Assembly: GCF_002434505.1 (NCBI RefSeq)
Contig: NZ_DJKE01000008.1
Coordinates: forward strand, 547,300 to 611,299
Source: Brevundimonas sp. UBA6550
GTDB taxonomy: Bacteria; Pseudomonadota; Alphaproteobacteria; Caulobacterales; Caulobacteraceae
Length of the DNA: 64,000 nucleotides
Reading direction: 5' to 3'
The number at the start of each line of letters is the position of its first letter. The stretch's first letter is position 1. A program made the translations under genes and the position numbers. Below the pieces are notes generated by a model. That model had not been told where the DNA came from. It made no database searches and saw nothing but the letters and a program-made list of their open reading frames with translations. Below are positions 8,403 to 16,914 of this stretch, one piece after another.

Positions 8403-9716
8403 CTAGCCGGCCAGATCGGGATACAGACGCTCGAATCGTCCGAGCGCCCCTGGATGCAGCCGCACCGTGACATGAGTGCGGCCAAGCTCGTCCGTATCGC
8501 GCGTCGTCACCCGCCCGTGTTCATACAGCCAGGCCAGCGCCTCGCCCTGATGCGGCGCCAGCGTCAGCTGGGTTTCCGGGTCGTCGTCGATCAGGCCGGC
8601 GATGGTCTGGCGCAGGGGCTCGATCCCCTCGCCCGTCCAGGCCGACACGGCGACCGCCTCGCCTTCCCTGGCCAGACGTTCGGCCTGACCCAGCACGGCC
8701 TCGCGCGCTTCGTCGTCCAGCAGGTCGATCTTGTTCCAGACCTCCAGAACCCGGCGGGTCTTGCCCTCGGGCGTCTCGATCTGTTTCAGCACCGCCTCCA
8801 CGTCCTTGGCCTGGGCGTCGCTGTCGGGCGAAGCGATGTCGCGCACGTGCAGGATCAGATCGGCCTCACCGACCTCTTCCAGTGTGGCGCGGAAGCTTTC
8901 GACCAGTTCGTGCGGCAGGTCCGAAATGAAGCCGACGGTATCCGCCACAATGGCCGGGCGGCCCTGCGGCAGGCGGATCGTGCGCTGGGTCGTGTCCAGC
9001 GTCGCGAACAACAGGTCCTTTGCGAAGACCTCCGACCCCGTCAGTCGGTTGAACAGGGTCGACTTGCCCGCATTGGTGTAGCCGACCAGGGCGATGGTCG
9101 GGAACGGAACCTTCTGACGCTGTTTGCGGTGCAGGCCGCGCGTGCGGCGCACCTCTTCCAGTTCGGCCTTCAACCGCACGATCCGGTCGGCGATCAGGCG
9201 CCGGTCCAGTTCGATCTGGGTTTCGCCGGGACCGCCGGTCGAGCCGGTGCCCCCGCGTTGGCGCTCAAGGTGGGTCCAGGTCCGCACCAGACGCGAGCGT
9301 TCGTAATCCAGCCGGGCCAGTTCGACCTGAAGGCGGCCTTCCTTCGTGCGCGCCCGGCGACCGAAGATTTCCAGGATCAGGCCGGTGCGGTCGATGACCT
9401 TCACCTCCCACGCCTTTTCCAGATTGCGCTGCTGCACCGGCGTCAGGGCGTCGTCGATGATGACCGCTTCGGCATCAGCGGCGCGGACCAGGGCGGCCAG
9501 TTCCTCCACCTTGCCGGACCCGAACAGGGTCGCAGGCGTGGTCCCGCGCAGCCGCACGATCTCCTCGGCGCGCACGTCGAGATCCAGCGCGCGGGCGAGG
9601 CCCGCCGCTTCCTCAAGGCGCTCGCTCGCCAGCCGAGGGCTGTCGGAGCGTCGGTCGGGATGGAGGACGACCGCCCGGATCAGCGGGACGGCGTGGTCGA
9701 TCAATTTTTGGGTCAA
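8403..9716 (-). CDS. hflX: Ribosome-associated GTPase HflX
   Basis: A 437-residue protein. It has the HflX N-terminal domain, the linker signature GGTGSTGGPGETQIELDRR, and a TrmE-Era-Obg class GTPase domain: G1 GYTNAGKST, G3 DTVGFISDLP, G4 NKID. HflX binds the 50S subunit and splits stalled or hibernating ribosomes, especially after heat stress. The frame begins at a TTG directly abutting the hfq stop; another TTG lies four codons in. No ATG is available near the expected N-terminus. The hfq-hflX pairing is conserved widely in proteobacteria. Confidence 0.95.
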   Translation of the reverse strand: MTQKLIDHAVPLIRAVVLHPDRRSDSPRLASERLEEAAGLARALDLDVRAEEIVRLRGTTPATLFGSGKVEELAALVRAADAEAVIIDDALTPVQQRNLEKAWEVKVIDRTGLILEIFGRRARTKEGRLQVELARLDYERSRLVRTWTHLERQRGGTGSTGGPGETQIELDRRLIADRIVRLKAELEEVRRTRGLHRKQRQKVPFPTIALVGYTNAGKSTLFNRLTGSEVFAKDLLFATLDTTQRTIRLPQGRPAIVADTVGFISDLPHELVESFRATLEEVGEADLILHVRDIASPDSDAQAKDVEAVLKQIETPEGKTRRVLEVWNKIDLLDDEAREAVLGQAERLAREGEAVAVSAWTGEGIEPLRQTIAGLIDDDPETQLTLAPHQGEALAWLYEHGRVTTRDTDELGRTHVTVRLHPGALGRFERLYPDLAG

Positions 9717-9962
9717 TCAGTCTTCTTCGGCGTCGGGCTCGTACAGTTGCACGGGCGCGGACGGCATGATGGTGGAGATGGCGTGCTTGTACACCAGCTG
9801 GGACTGGCCATCGCGGCGCAGCAGCACACAGAAGTTGTCGAACCAGGTCACGATGCCCTGCAGCTTGACCCCGTTGACCAGGAAGATGGTCAGCGGCGTC
9901 TTGGTCTTGCGGACCGAATTGAGGAAGGTGTCCTGAAGGTTCTGACGTTTGTCTTGCGACAT
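9717..9962 (-). CDS. hfq: RNA chaperone Hfq
   Basis: An 81-residue Sm-like protein. The Sm1 motif is in [18 protein letters not shown] and the Sm2 motif is LVYKHAIST, which supplies the YKH nucleotide-binding residues. The N-terminus is [13 protein letters not shown], with Gln and Phe of the proximal face. The short acidic C-terminal tail (PDAEED) is typical of alphaproteobacteria. The hexamer binds U-rich sRNA 3' ends and A-rich mRNA sites. A 103-base gap separates it from the upstream aminotransferase gene. That gap contains a small GC hairpin (9993-10008), so hfq may also have its own promoter. Confidence 0.97.
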   Translation of the reverse strand: MSQDKRQNLQDTFLNSVRKTKTPLTIFLVNGVKLQGIVTWFDNFCVLLRRDGQSQLVYKHAISTIMPSAPVQLYEPDAEED

Positions 9963-10065
9963 GGCAGGTTTTTCCTGTTCTTCGTTGTTCGTCGCCGGTT
10001 GACCGGCGCGGGGCCGATGCGGCCGACCACGACCTTAGCCGCCGCTCGCCCGCAGGGGCAACGGC

Positions 10066-10926
10066 CTAAATGGCCTCTCTGCGCGCCTGTTCAAGATAGA
10101 CGTCGCGCAGACGTGTGGCGACCGGGCCCGGCCTGCCGTCGCCGATCTTCACGCCGTCCAGCGAGATCAGCGGCATGACGAAGGCGCTGGCGGCGGTGAC
10201 GAAGACCTCGCGCGCCCGCTTGGCCTCCTCGACCGAAAAGGGGCGTTCGTCCAGCGCCATCCCCTCGGCCGCGACCAGTTTCAGCACCGCCTCGCGGGTG
10301 ATCCCCCGCAGAATATTGGCCTGGGTGTCGCGGGTCCGCAGACGGCCGTCCTCGTCCACGATCCAGGCGTTGGTCGATGCGCCCTCGGTCACCAGACCCA
10401 GGTCGTCGTACATCAGACATTCGTAGGCGCCGCGTTCGCGCGCAGCCTGTTTGGCCAGTACATTGGGCAGCAGGCCCACCGTCTTGATGTCGCAGCGGCC
10501 CCAGCGGATGTCGGGTTGGGTCACGCCCGCCGCGCCCTTGGCCGCCATCGCCTGTCCCCGCGCCCGGTCGACCGACTTGGCCGTCACGATCACGCTGGGC
10601 GCCGCGTCGGTCGGAAAGGCGTGGTCGCGCGCCGCCGTGCCCCGCGTGACCTGCAGATAGACCATGCCCTCGCGCACCCGATTGCGCCGAACCGTCTCGC
10701 GCAACACCAGACCCAGCGCCGCCGCCGTCATCGGGGTCTCGATCTTCAGCGCGTCCAGGCTGCGATTCAGCCGCGCCATATGGCCGTCGAAATCGGCCAG
10801 CCGGCCGTCCATCACCGACCAGACCTCATAGACCCCGTCGGCGAACTGAAAGCCGCGATCCTCGATATGCACCACCGCCTGCCCATGCGGGCTATAGGCG
10901 CCGTTGACGTAGGCGATGCGCGACAT
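10066..10926 (-). CDS. dat: D-amino-acid aminotransferase (class IV PLP enzyme)
   Basis: A 286-residue fold-type IV PLP enzyme, the usual length for D-alanine aminotransferase. It starts MSRIAYVNGAYSP, followed by IEDRGFQFADGVYEV, a typical D-AAT block around the entrance. The PLP-phosphate loop is LVTEGASTNAWIV, and the ITREAVL segment comes next. The enzyme interconverts D-amino acids and 2-oxo acids, which may feed or recycle D-Ala and D-Glu for peptidoglycan. Its ATG overlaps the ntrX stop by one base (TGATG), so it is translated as part of the ntrYX transcript. Branched-chain aminotransferase or ADC lyase are less likely alternatives. Confidence 0.85.
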   Translation of the reverse strand: MSRIAYVNGAYSPHGQAVVHIEDRGFQFADGVYEVWSVMDGRLADFDGHMARLNRSLDALKIETPMTAAALGLVLRETVRRNRVREGMVYLQVTRGTAARDHAFPTDAAPSVIVTAKSVDRARGQAMAAKGAAGVTQPDIRWGRCDIKTVGLLPNVLAKQAARERGAYECLMYDDLGLVTEGASTNAWIVDEDGRLRTRDTQANILRGITREAVLKLVAAEGMALDERPFSVEEAKRAREVFVTAASAFVMPLISLDGVKIGDGRPGPVATRLRDVYLEQARREAI

Positions 10927-12332
10927 CAGGCCGGCTCGTCCTCTTCGCCGCCGCGCGCGGGCGACACGCCTAGCGACTTCAACTTCCGGTGCAGGGCCGA
11001 GCGCTCCATGCCGATGAAGGCGGCGGTGCGCGAAATATTGCCGCCGAACCGCATGATCTGGGCCGCCAGATACTCGCGCTCGAACACCTCGCGCGCCTCG
11101 CGCAGCGGCAGGGCGATGGTGCGCTCACCGCCCAGGTTCGCCCCGCCGCCGTTCGATGTCGCCACCTCCTGCGGCAGCATATCGGCCGTGATCGTCTCGG
11201 CCGGGTCGCCGGTCGCCAGGATCAGCAGCCGTTCGATATTGTTGCGCAGTTGCCGGATGTTGCCGGGCCACGGATGAACCTGCAGCACCGCCACCGCATC
11301 GTCGCCGACGATCCGTTTGGGCAGGCCTTGCGAGGCGCTGATGGTGTCCACGAAATATTCGACCAGTTCGGCGATGTCCTCGCGCCTTTCCGACAGGGCC
11401 GGCACGCGGATCGGCACCACGTTCAGCCGGTGGAACAGATCCTCGCGGAACCGCCCTTCGGCGATTTCCGACTTCAGGTCGCGCGAGGTCGAGGTGACGA
11501 CGCGCACATCGACCTGAACGTCCTGCTCGCCGCCGACGCGGCGGAACCGCTGATCGACCAGGACGCGCAGGATGCGGCTCTGGCTCTCGCGCGGCATGTC
11601 GCTGATCTCGTCCAGATACAGGGTGCCGTTGTGGGCGCGTTCGAACACGCCGATCTTGCGCGGCCGCCCGTCCTGTCCCTCCTCGCCGAACAGCTCGACG
11701 TCCAGGCGTTCCGGCGTCATGCCGGCGGCGGAGATGGCCACGAACTCGGCCCGCGCGCGCGGGCTGCCTTCGTGAATCTGGCGCGCGACCAGTTCCTTGC
11801 CCGAACCGGCGGGGCCCGAGATCAGGACGCGGCTGTTGGCCTGGGCCACCTTGGCGATGGTGCTGCGCAGCGCCTGGGCCGCCTGCGACCGGCCGATCAG
11901 GCCCGACGGCGTCATGGTCTGGGCGCGCAGGCGGCGGTTCTCGCGCCTCAGCGTCGCCGCCTCGATGGCGCGCTCGACCACCACCACCAGCCGGTCCGAC
12001 TTGAACGGCTTTTCGATGAAGTCATAGGCGCCGCGTTTCAGCGCCGTCACCGCCGTCTCGATATTGCCGTGGCCCGAAATCATCACCACCGGCAGGTCGG
12101 GATCCAACTCCTTGACCACCTCCAGCAGCTCCAGCCCGTCCAGCCCGCCGCCCTGCATCCAGATGTCCAGGATGGCCAGCGAAGGCTTCCTGGCCCGGAT
12201 CGCGGCCAGCGCCTCGTCGGAGTTGGCGGCGACGCGCACCGCATGGCCCTCGTCCTCCAGAAGGCCGGAGACCAGGTCGCGGATGTCGGCTTCGTCGTCG
12301 ACGACCAGAATGTCGGAACCGGTAGGTCGCAT
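10926..12332 (-). CDS. ntrX: NtrX-type response regulator (sigma-54-activator-like)
   Basis: 468 residues in three parts. A receiver domain has acidic pocket VDDEAD and phospho-acceptor D56 in LAILDIWM. An AAA+ domain has Walker A GPAGSGKE and Walker B GTLYLDEIS. A Fis-like helix-turn-helix lies at the C-terminus (NISRTAAFIGMERSALHRK). The GAFTGA loop that contacts sigma-54 is not present: the segment after VELFGEE reads GQDGRPRKIGVFER. Such NtrX proteins may regulate without sigma-54. The partner kinase gene ntrY lies 9 bases upstream. The NtrYX pair responds to nitrogen and redox or envelope signals in alphaproteobacteria. Confidence 0.95.
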   Translation of the reverse strand: MRPTGSDILVVDDEADIRDLVSGLLEDEGHAVRVAANSDEALAAIRARKPSLAILDIWMQGGGLDGLELLEVVKELDPDLPVVMISGHGNIETAVTALKRGAYDFIEKPFKSDRLVVVVERAIEAATLRRENRRLRAQTMTPSGLIGRSQAAQALRSTIAKVAQANSRVLISGPAGSGKELVARQIHEGSPRARAEFVAISAAGMTPERLDVELFGEEGQDGRPRKIGVFERAHNGTLYLDEISDMPRESQSRILRVLVDQRFRRVGGEQDVQVDVRVVTSTSRDLKSEIAEGRFREDLFHRLNVVPIRVPALSERREDIAELVEYFVDTISASQGLPKRIVGDDAVAVLQVHPWPGNIRQLRNNIERLLILATGDPAETITADMLPQEVATSNGGGANLGGERTIALPLREAREVFEREYLAAQIMRFGGNISRTAAFIGMERSALHRKLKSLGVSPARGGEEDEPA

Positions 12333-12341
12333 CTTGCCTCG

Positions 12342-14612
12342 CTATTCGGCGGCGACGGTCTGGAGCCTGCGCTCCACGCCGTCGCCGGCCTTGCCGTGGG
12401 GGTTCAGGGGGAAGATCATGCACACGCGCGCGCCGCGCAGCGTCTGGGCGTCGGCCAGCTTCAGCTCGCCGCCGTGATCCTCGCAAATGCGTTTGACGAT
12501 GGCCAGACCCAGGCCCGTGCCCTTCTCGCGCGTGGTCACATAGGGTTCGGTCAGCCGGTCGCGGTCGCGCGCCGGCAGGCCCACGCCATCGTCCTCTATG
12601 ACGAAGGTCGCGTGGCCGTCCTCGACGACCAGAGAGGCCATCACGCCGGTATCGTCCGACGCCGCATCCTCGCCCGCCGCCGCCCGACGCGCCGCGACGG
12701 ATTCGCCGGCGTTCTTCAGGATGTTCAGCAGGGCCTGCCCCACCATCCGCCCGTCGCTTTCCAGCACCACCTGCGGCAGCGGCTCGACGATATTCACAAC
12801 GATGTCCGGCGCGGCCACGCGCTGGGCGAACACCGCCTCACGCAGCATCTCCGACGGGTTCGACGGGGCGAACCGCGGCGCCGGCATCCGGGCGAAGGAC
12901 GAGAACTCGTCCACCATCCGACCGATATCCCCGACCTGGCGGATGATGGTGTCGGTGCAGCGGTCGAAGATCTCGACATCCTCGCCGATCCGCGCGCGAT
13001 ATTTGCGCTTCAGCCGCTCGGCCGACAGTTGGATCGGCGTCAGGGGGTTCTTGATCTCATGGGCGATGCGGCGAGCCACGTCGCGCCAGGCGGCATTGCG
13101 CTGGGCCGTCACCAGGCGGGTGATGTCGTCGAAGGTCAGGACCATCTCGCCCCCCTGCCCGCCCTCGATGCGAACGCGCAGGCGCCGGGTGTCGCCGCCC
13201 CGGCTGACGTCGATGTCCTCCTCGATATGGGCTTCGGCCCGACGCACCAGATCGCTGAGTTCCGGCGACAGGGCCGCCAGTTCGTGCCCCAGCACTTCGC
13301 CCTCTTCGATGTGCAGCAGTTGCAGGGCGCTGTCGTTGATGGCGGACACGCGACCACGCCGGTCCAGGCCGATCACGCCGGCGCTGACGCCCGAAAGCAC
13401 GGTCTCGATGAAACGGCTGCGGTCCTGCGCCTCGTCGCTGGCGGCCTTCAGGGCGCTCTGCTGGTCCTGCAGATCGCCGGTCATGCGGTTGAAGGCGTCC
13501 GACAGGGTGGCGATCTCGGCCGGGGCGCCGGCGCTGTCCACCCGTGCGGTGAAGTCGCCGCCCGCGATCTGGCCCGCCGCCTTCACCAGCCGTCCGATGG
13601 GGGCGGAAATGCTGCTGGCCGCCGACATCCCCAGCCAGACCGCGCCCACCAGCACCAGCAGCGCCGTCTCCAGATAGCTGAGAATGAAGGCCGACTGAAT
13701 CCGCGCCCGGCTTTCCTGCGCCTCGCGATAGGCCTGGATCGACTGGATCGACGTGTTCATCCGCGCAACCAAGCCATCCTGCAGCGGCCGCACCAAATAG
13801 AGGAAGGCGTCGCCATAGTCCGGCAAGGCGATGATGGACCGCACAGCATCGGGATGTTCGGTCACCGTTTGCGGCGGCTGACCGCCCTCGGCCGCCGCTT
13901 CTATGATGTCTTTAGGCGGCGCCAGATAGGGGGGCGCGCCCACCTTTTCGGCGCGCGCCAGCACCTCGCCGCGATCAGTCAGAATGTAGATCGCGGGATA
14001 CCCGAAAATTTCGCCGACCTGAGCCAGGGCGGCGTTGAACTGGATGCGGTCGTCGAACAGGCCCCTTGCGCTGCCCAACTGTTCCGAAATCGTCCCGAGA
14101 TCGGCGTCCATCGCCGACGACACATCCTGAATATAGGCCCTGCCGACGATCGCGCCGTTTTCCACGGACGCCTGCACGTTCTCGCTGAACCACTGGTCCA
14201 CCCCCCGATTGACCAGCACGCCGAACACCAGGGCGATCAGCACCGAAGGGATCAGGGCCACCATCGAGAACAGGGCCACGAAACGCAGATGCAGGCGCGA
14301 CCCCGCTTCTTCCGTGCTGCGCGCCAGGGTCAGCACGCGACGCCCCACGATGAAGGCCAGCCCGCCGATCAACACCAGATTGGCGATCAGCACGATCAGG
14401 GCGATTTCGCTGCTGGACCCGCGCGCCGCGCCGCCGCCGCTGCCGGGGGCCACGGCCACGAGCCAGATCGCCGCCGCCGTGATCGCCACGGCCAGGAAAT
14501 AGGCGACCCCGAACCCGGTCCGCGCCCGTTCCGTATCGACCCACCCCCAGAACGACTCATCGTCCGGCGTACGGCCGGGCGCAGATGTCGTCGCTGAAGG
14601 CGTATCCGTCAT
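12342..14612 (-). CDS. ntrY: Sensor histidine kinase NtrY
   Basis: A 756-residue membrane kinase. Three N-terminal membrane helices come first, then a periplasmic segment of ~200 residues and a further helix (LLVLVGAVWLGMSAA). HAMP (PIGRLVKAAGQIAGGDF), PAS, HisKA (AHEIKNPLTPIQLSAERLK, phospho-His) and HATPase domains follow. The HATPase has an N box (LLNILKNAGESV), G1 (EDDGVGLP) and G2 (GTGLGLAIVK). It phosphorylates NtrX. The start ATG overlaps the dusB stop by four bases (ATGA). In many relatives ntrB and ntrC lie between dusB and ntrY; here there is no room for them. Confidence 0.95.
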   Translation of the reverse strand: MTDTPSATTSAPGRTPDDESFWGWVDTERARTGFGVAYFLAVAITAAAIWLVAVAPGSGGGAARGSSSEIALIVLIANLVLIGGLAFIVGRRVLTLARSTEEAGSRLHLRFVALFSMVALIPSVLIALVFGVLVNRGVDQWFSENVQASVENGAIVGRAYIQDVSSAMDADLGTISEQLGSARGLFDDRIQFNAALAQVGEIFGYPAIYILTDRGEVLARAEKVGAPPYLAPPKDIIEAAAEGGQPPQTVTEHPDAVRSIIALPDYGDAFLYLVRPLQDGLVARMNTSIQSIQAYREAQESRARIQSAFILSYLETALLVLVGAVWLGMSAASSISAPIGRLVKAAGQIAGGDFTARVDSAGAPAEIATLSDAFNRMTGDLQDQQSALKAASDEAQDRSRFIETVLSGVSAGVIGLDRRGRVSAINDSALQLLHIEEGEVLGHELAALSPELSDLVRRAEAHIEEDIDVSRGGDTRRLRVRIEGGQGGEMVLTFDDITRLVTAQRNAAWRDVARRIAHEIKNPLTPIQLSAERLKRKYRARIGEDVEIFDRCTDTIIRQVGDIGRMVDEFSSFARMPAPRFAPSNPSEMLREAVFAQRVAAPDIVVNIVEPLPQVVLESDGRMVGQALLNILKNAGESVAARRAAAGEDAASDDTGVMASLVVEDGHATFVIEDDGVGLPARDRDRLTEPYVTTREKGTGLGLAIVKRICEDHGGELKLADAQTLRGARVCMIFPLNPHGKAGDGVERRLQTVAAE

Positions 14613-15664
14613 GCCACAGCACTCTCCATCACCTGTGGCGCATTTTCAACAACGGACTTGTCGATCTGTGGCAAATCCGATCGCCAGAGATCATGCATGG
14701 CGGCTTCGACGGCTTGCGGCTCATCCAATCGGCAAATTCTTGCCTTCGCCTCGCGGCGGTGTTGCGGATCGGCCGGCCACGGCGCTTGCTCGATGTACCA
14801 GCCCAGATGTTTGCGGAACATCTTCAGGCCCAGAGGCATCCCGTAAAACGCGATGGACGCCCGCAGATGCTCCACCACGATGGCCAGGCGCGCCTCCGGG
14901 CCAGGCTCGGCCAGATCGACGCCGTCGCTCAGCGCCCGCTCCAGATGCGCCGCCAGCCAGGGTCGCCCATAGACGCCGCGTCCCAGCATCAGTCCATCCG
15001 CCCCGGACTGCGCCAGCGCCTGGCGCGCCGCCTCGGCCGTGATGATGTCGCCATTGACGATGACCGGAATGGCCACCGCCGCCTTTACCGCCCCCACCGC
15101 GTCCCAGTCCGCATGGCCGGTATAGAACTGTTTGCGGGTGCGGCCGTGGACCGTCACCGCCTTGACCCCGATCTGCTCGGCGCGCGCGGCCAGATCGGCG
15201 GCGTTGCGGCTGTCGTCGTCCCAGCCCAGCCGCATCTTGACCGTCACCGGCCGCGCGGTCGCCCCGACCACGGCCTCCATGATCCGACACGCCAGATCCG
15301 GCGTCCGCATCAGGGCGGAACCGGCGGCCGATCCCGTCACCTCCTTGGCCGGACAGCCGAAGTTCAGATCGACGATGTCGGCCCCGGCCTTTTCGGCCAT
15401 GCGCGCGCCCTCGGCCATCTGTTCGGGATCGCGCCCCACCAGTTGGATCACCGTCAGCGGCAACCCCGCCCCAACCGCCGCGCGCCGCACCACATCGGGC
15501 CGGGCGCGCGCCAGTTCCTTGGCCGCCACCATCTCGGTCGCGACATAGGCGGCGCCCAGTTTGGACGCCAGCACGCGGAACGGCAGGTCGGTCACGCCGG
15601 TCATCGGCGCCATCAGCACCTGGCCGGGCACGGTCACATCGCCGATCTGAAGGGTCTTGGCCAT
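14609..15664 (-). CDS. dusB: tRNA-dihydrouridine synthase (DusB/NifR3 family)
   Basis: A ~351-residue TIM-barrel flavoprotein. MAPMTGVTDLPFR starts the FMN site, LNFGCPAKEVTGSAAGSAL contains the catalytic Cys loop, and VKMRLGWDD and VNGDI with GRGVYGRPW follow in order. It reduces uridine in the tRNA D-loop with NADPH. In alphaproteobacteria the gene is called nifR3 and heads the ntr operon. I prefer the ATG at 15664 (MAKTLQIG). ATGs at 15682 and 15700 in the same frame add 6 or 12 residues. Divergent from ispDF, with a gap of under 100 bases. Confidence 0.93.
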   Translation of the reverse strand: MAKTLQIGDVTVPGQVLMAPMTGVTDLPFRVLASKLGAAYVATEMVAAKELARARPDVVRRAAVGAGLPLTVIQLVGRDPEQMAEGARMAEKAGADIVDLNFGCPAKEVTGSAAGSALMRTPDLACRIMEAVVGATARPVTVKMRLGWDDDSRNAADLAARAEQIGVKAVTVHGRTRKQFYTGHADWDAVGAVKAAVAIPVIVNGDIITAEAARQALAQSGADGLMLGRGVYGRPWLAAHLERALSDGVDLAEPGPEARLAIVVEHLRASIAFYGMPLGLKMFRKHLGWYIEQAPWPADPQHRREAKARICRLDEPQAVEAAMHDLWRSDLPQIDKSVVENAPQVMESAVA

Positions 15665-15759
15665 CCGCGCCTTTCGCAGCATCACTCCCCCCTTCGTCAA
15701 GCATGACCGGGGCCGATTGATGGTTTCGCCTGGTCGCGGCGCGCATTATCAAGGCCGCC

Positions 15760-16914
15760 ATGACTTTTTCGGGCATCATCGTCGCGGCCGGTTCCGGTTC
15801 GCGCGCCGGGGGCGACAAACAGTGGCGGCGGCTGGGCGGCAAGCCCGTGCTGCGCTGGTCGGCCGAGGCGATGCTGGGCGCCGGGGCCGCCGAACTGATC
15901 GTGGTGGTGGCGCCGGGCGCGGAAGGCCGCGCGGCCGAGGCCCTGAACGGCCTGAGCGGCTGGCGCGCCATCGCCGGCGGCGACGCCCGCGCCGATTCTG
16001 TGCAGGCCGGCTTGGCCGCCCTGACCTGCGCCCCGGATCGACCCGTCCTGATCCACGACGCCGCGCGCCCGCTGTTGAGCACCGAGATCATCGCGCGCCT
16101 GGTCGCGGCGCTTGACGACGCCGACGGGGCCTTGCCCGCCCTGGCCGTCGCCGACAGCCTGCGTCGCGCCGACGACCGCACGATCACCCAGGCGGTGGCC
16201 CGCGACGACCTGTGGCGCGCCCAGACCCCCCAGGCGTTCCGGCGCGGCGTGATCGAATCCGCCTACGCCGCCTGGGCCGACGCTGAACCGCCGACGGACG
16301 AGGCCATGGTGGTCCAGCGCGCCGGCGGCCGCGTCATTCTGGTTCCCGGCGATCCTCGCCTGTTGAAACTGACCTTCCCCGAGGATTTCGCCATGGCCGA
16401 GACCCTGCTGTCGCAAGACGCCCCCCGCTACCAGACCCGCATCGGCTCGGGTTACGACGTCCATCGCTGGGGCCCGGGCGGTTCGGTCTGGCTGTGCGGG
16501 ATCGAGGTGCCGCACGATCAGACGCTGATCGGCCATTCCGACGCCGACGCGGGCCTTCACGCCCTGACCGACGCCATCCTGGGCGCCATCGCGGCCGGCG
16601 ACATCGGCGACCATTTCCCCCCGACCGATCCGAAGTGGAAGGGCGCCTCGTCCGACCAGTTCCTGGTCCACGCCGCCGAACTGACGGCCCAGCGCGGAGG
16701 CCGGATCGTCAATGTCGACGTCACCCTGATCTGCGAACGTCCCAAGGTGAAGCCGCACCGCCAGGCCATGCGCGACCGGATCGCCGCCCTGCTGGACCTT
16801 CCGCTGGACGTCGTCAGCGTCAAGGCCACCACGACCGAGGGCCTGGGCTTCACCGGCCGCGGCGAGGGGCTGGCCGCCCATGCCGTGGTCGCGGTGGAAA
16901 TGCCCGTCCGCTAG
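15760..16914 (+). CDS. ispDF: Bifunctional IspD/IspF (MEP cytidylyltransferase / MECDP synthase)
   Basis: A 384-residue fusion of two non-consecutive MEP-pathway enzymes for isoprenoid precursors. Residues ~1-220 are Isp[20 protein letters not shown] is the CTP-binding loop and [11 protein letters not shown] is typical. Residues ~225-384 are Isp[12 protein letters not shown] has metal ligands Asp and His, [19 protein letters not shown] follows, and DIGDHFPP ends the zinc site. The fusion is common in alpha- and epsilonproteobacteria. The stop lies in a CTAG shared with the stop of the convergent next gene. Confidence 0.96.
   Translation: MTFSGIIVAAGSGSRAGGDKQWRRLGGKPVLRWSAEAMLGAGAAELIVVVAPGAEGRAAEALNGLSGWRAIAGGDARADSVQAGLAALTCAPDRPVLIHDAARPLLSTEIIARLVAALDDADGALPALAVADSLRRADDRTITQAVARDDLWRAQTPQAFRRGVIESAYAAWADAEPPTDEAMVVQRAGGRVILVPGDPRLLKLTFPEDFAMAETLLSQDAPRYQTRIGSGYDVHRWGPGGSVWLCGIEVPHDQTLIGHSDADAGLHALTDAILGAIAAGDIGDHFPPTDPKWKGASSDQFLVHAAELTAQRGGRIVNVDVTLICERPKVKPHRQAMRDRIAALLDLPLDVVSVKATTTEGLGFTGRGEGLAAHAVVAVEMPVR

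Noticed and set aside
10989..14597. A very long open frame opposite ntrX and ntrY, and many similar ones (for example 2803-6084 and 22293-25670)
   Set aside because: They mirror real genes on the other strand and read as His/Arg/Gln-rich low-complexity protein. High G+C removes stop codons from the antisense frames.
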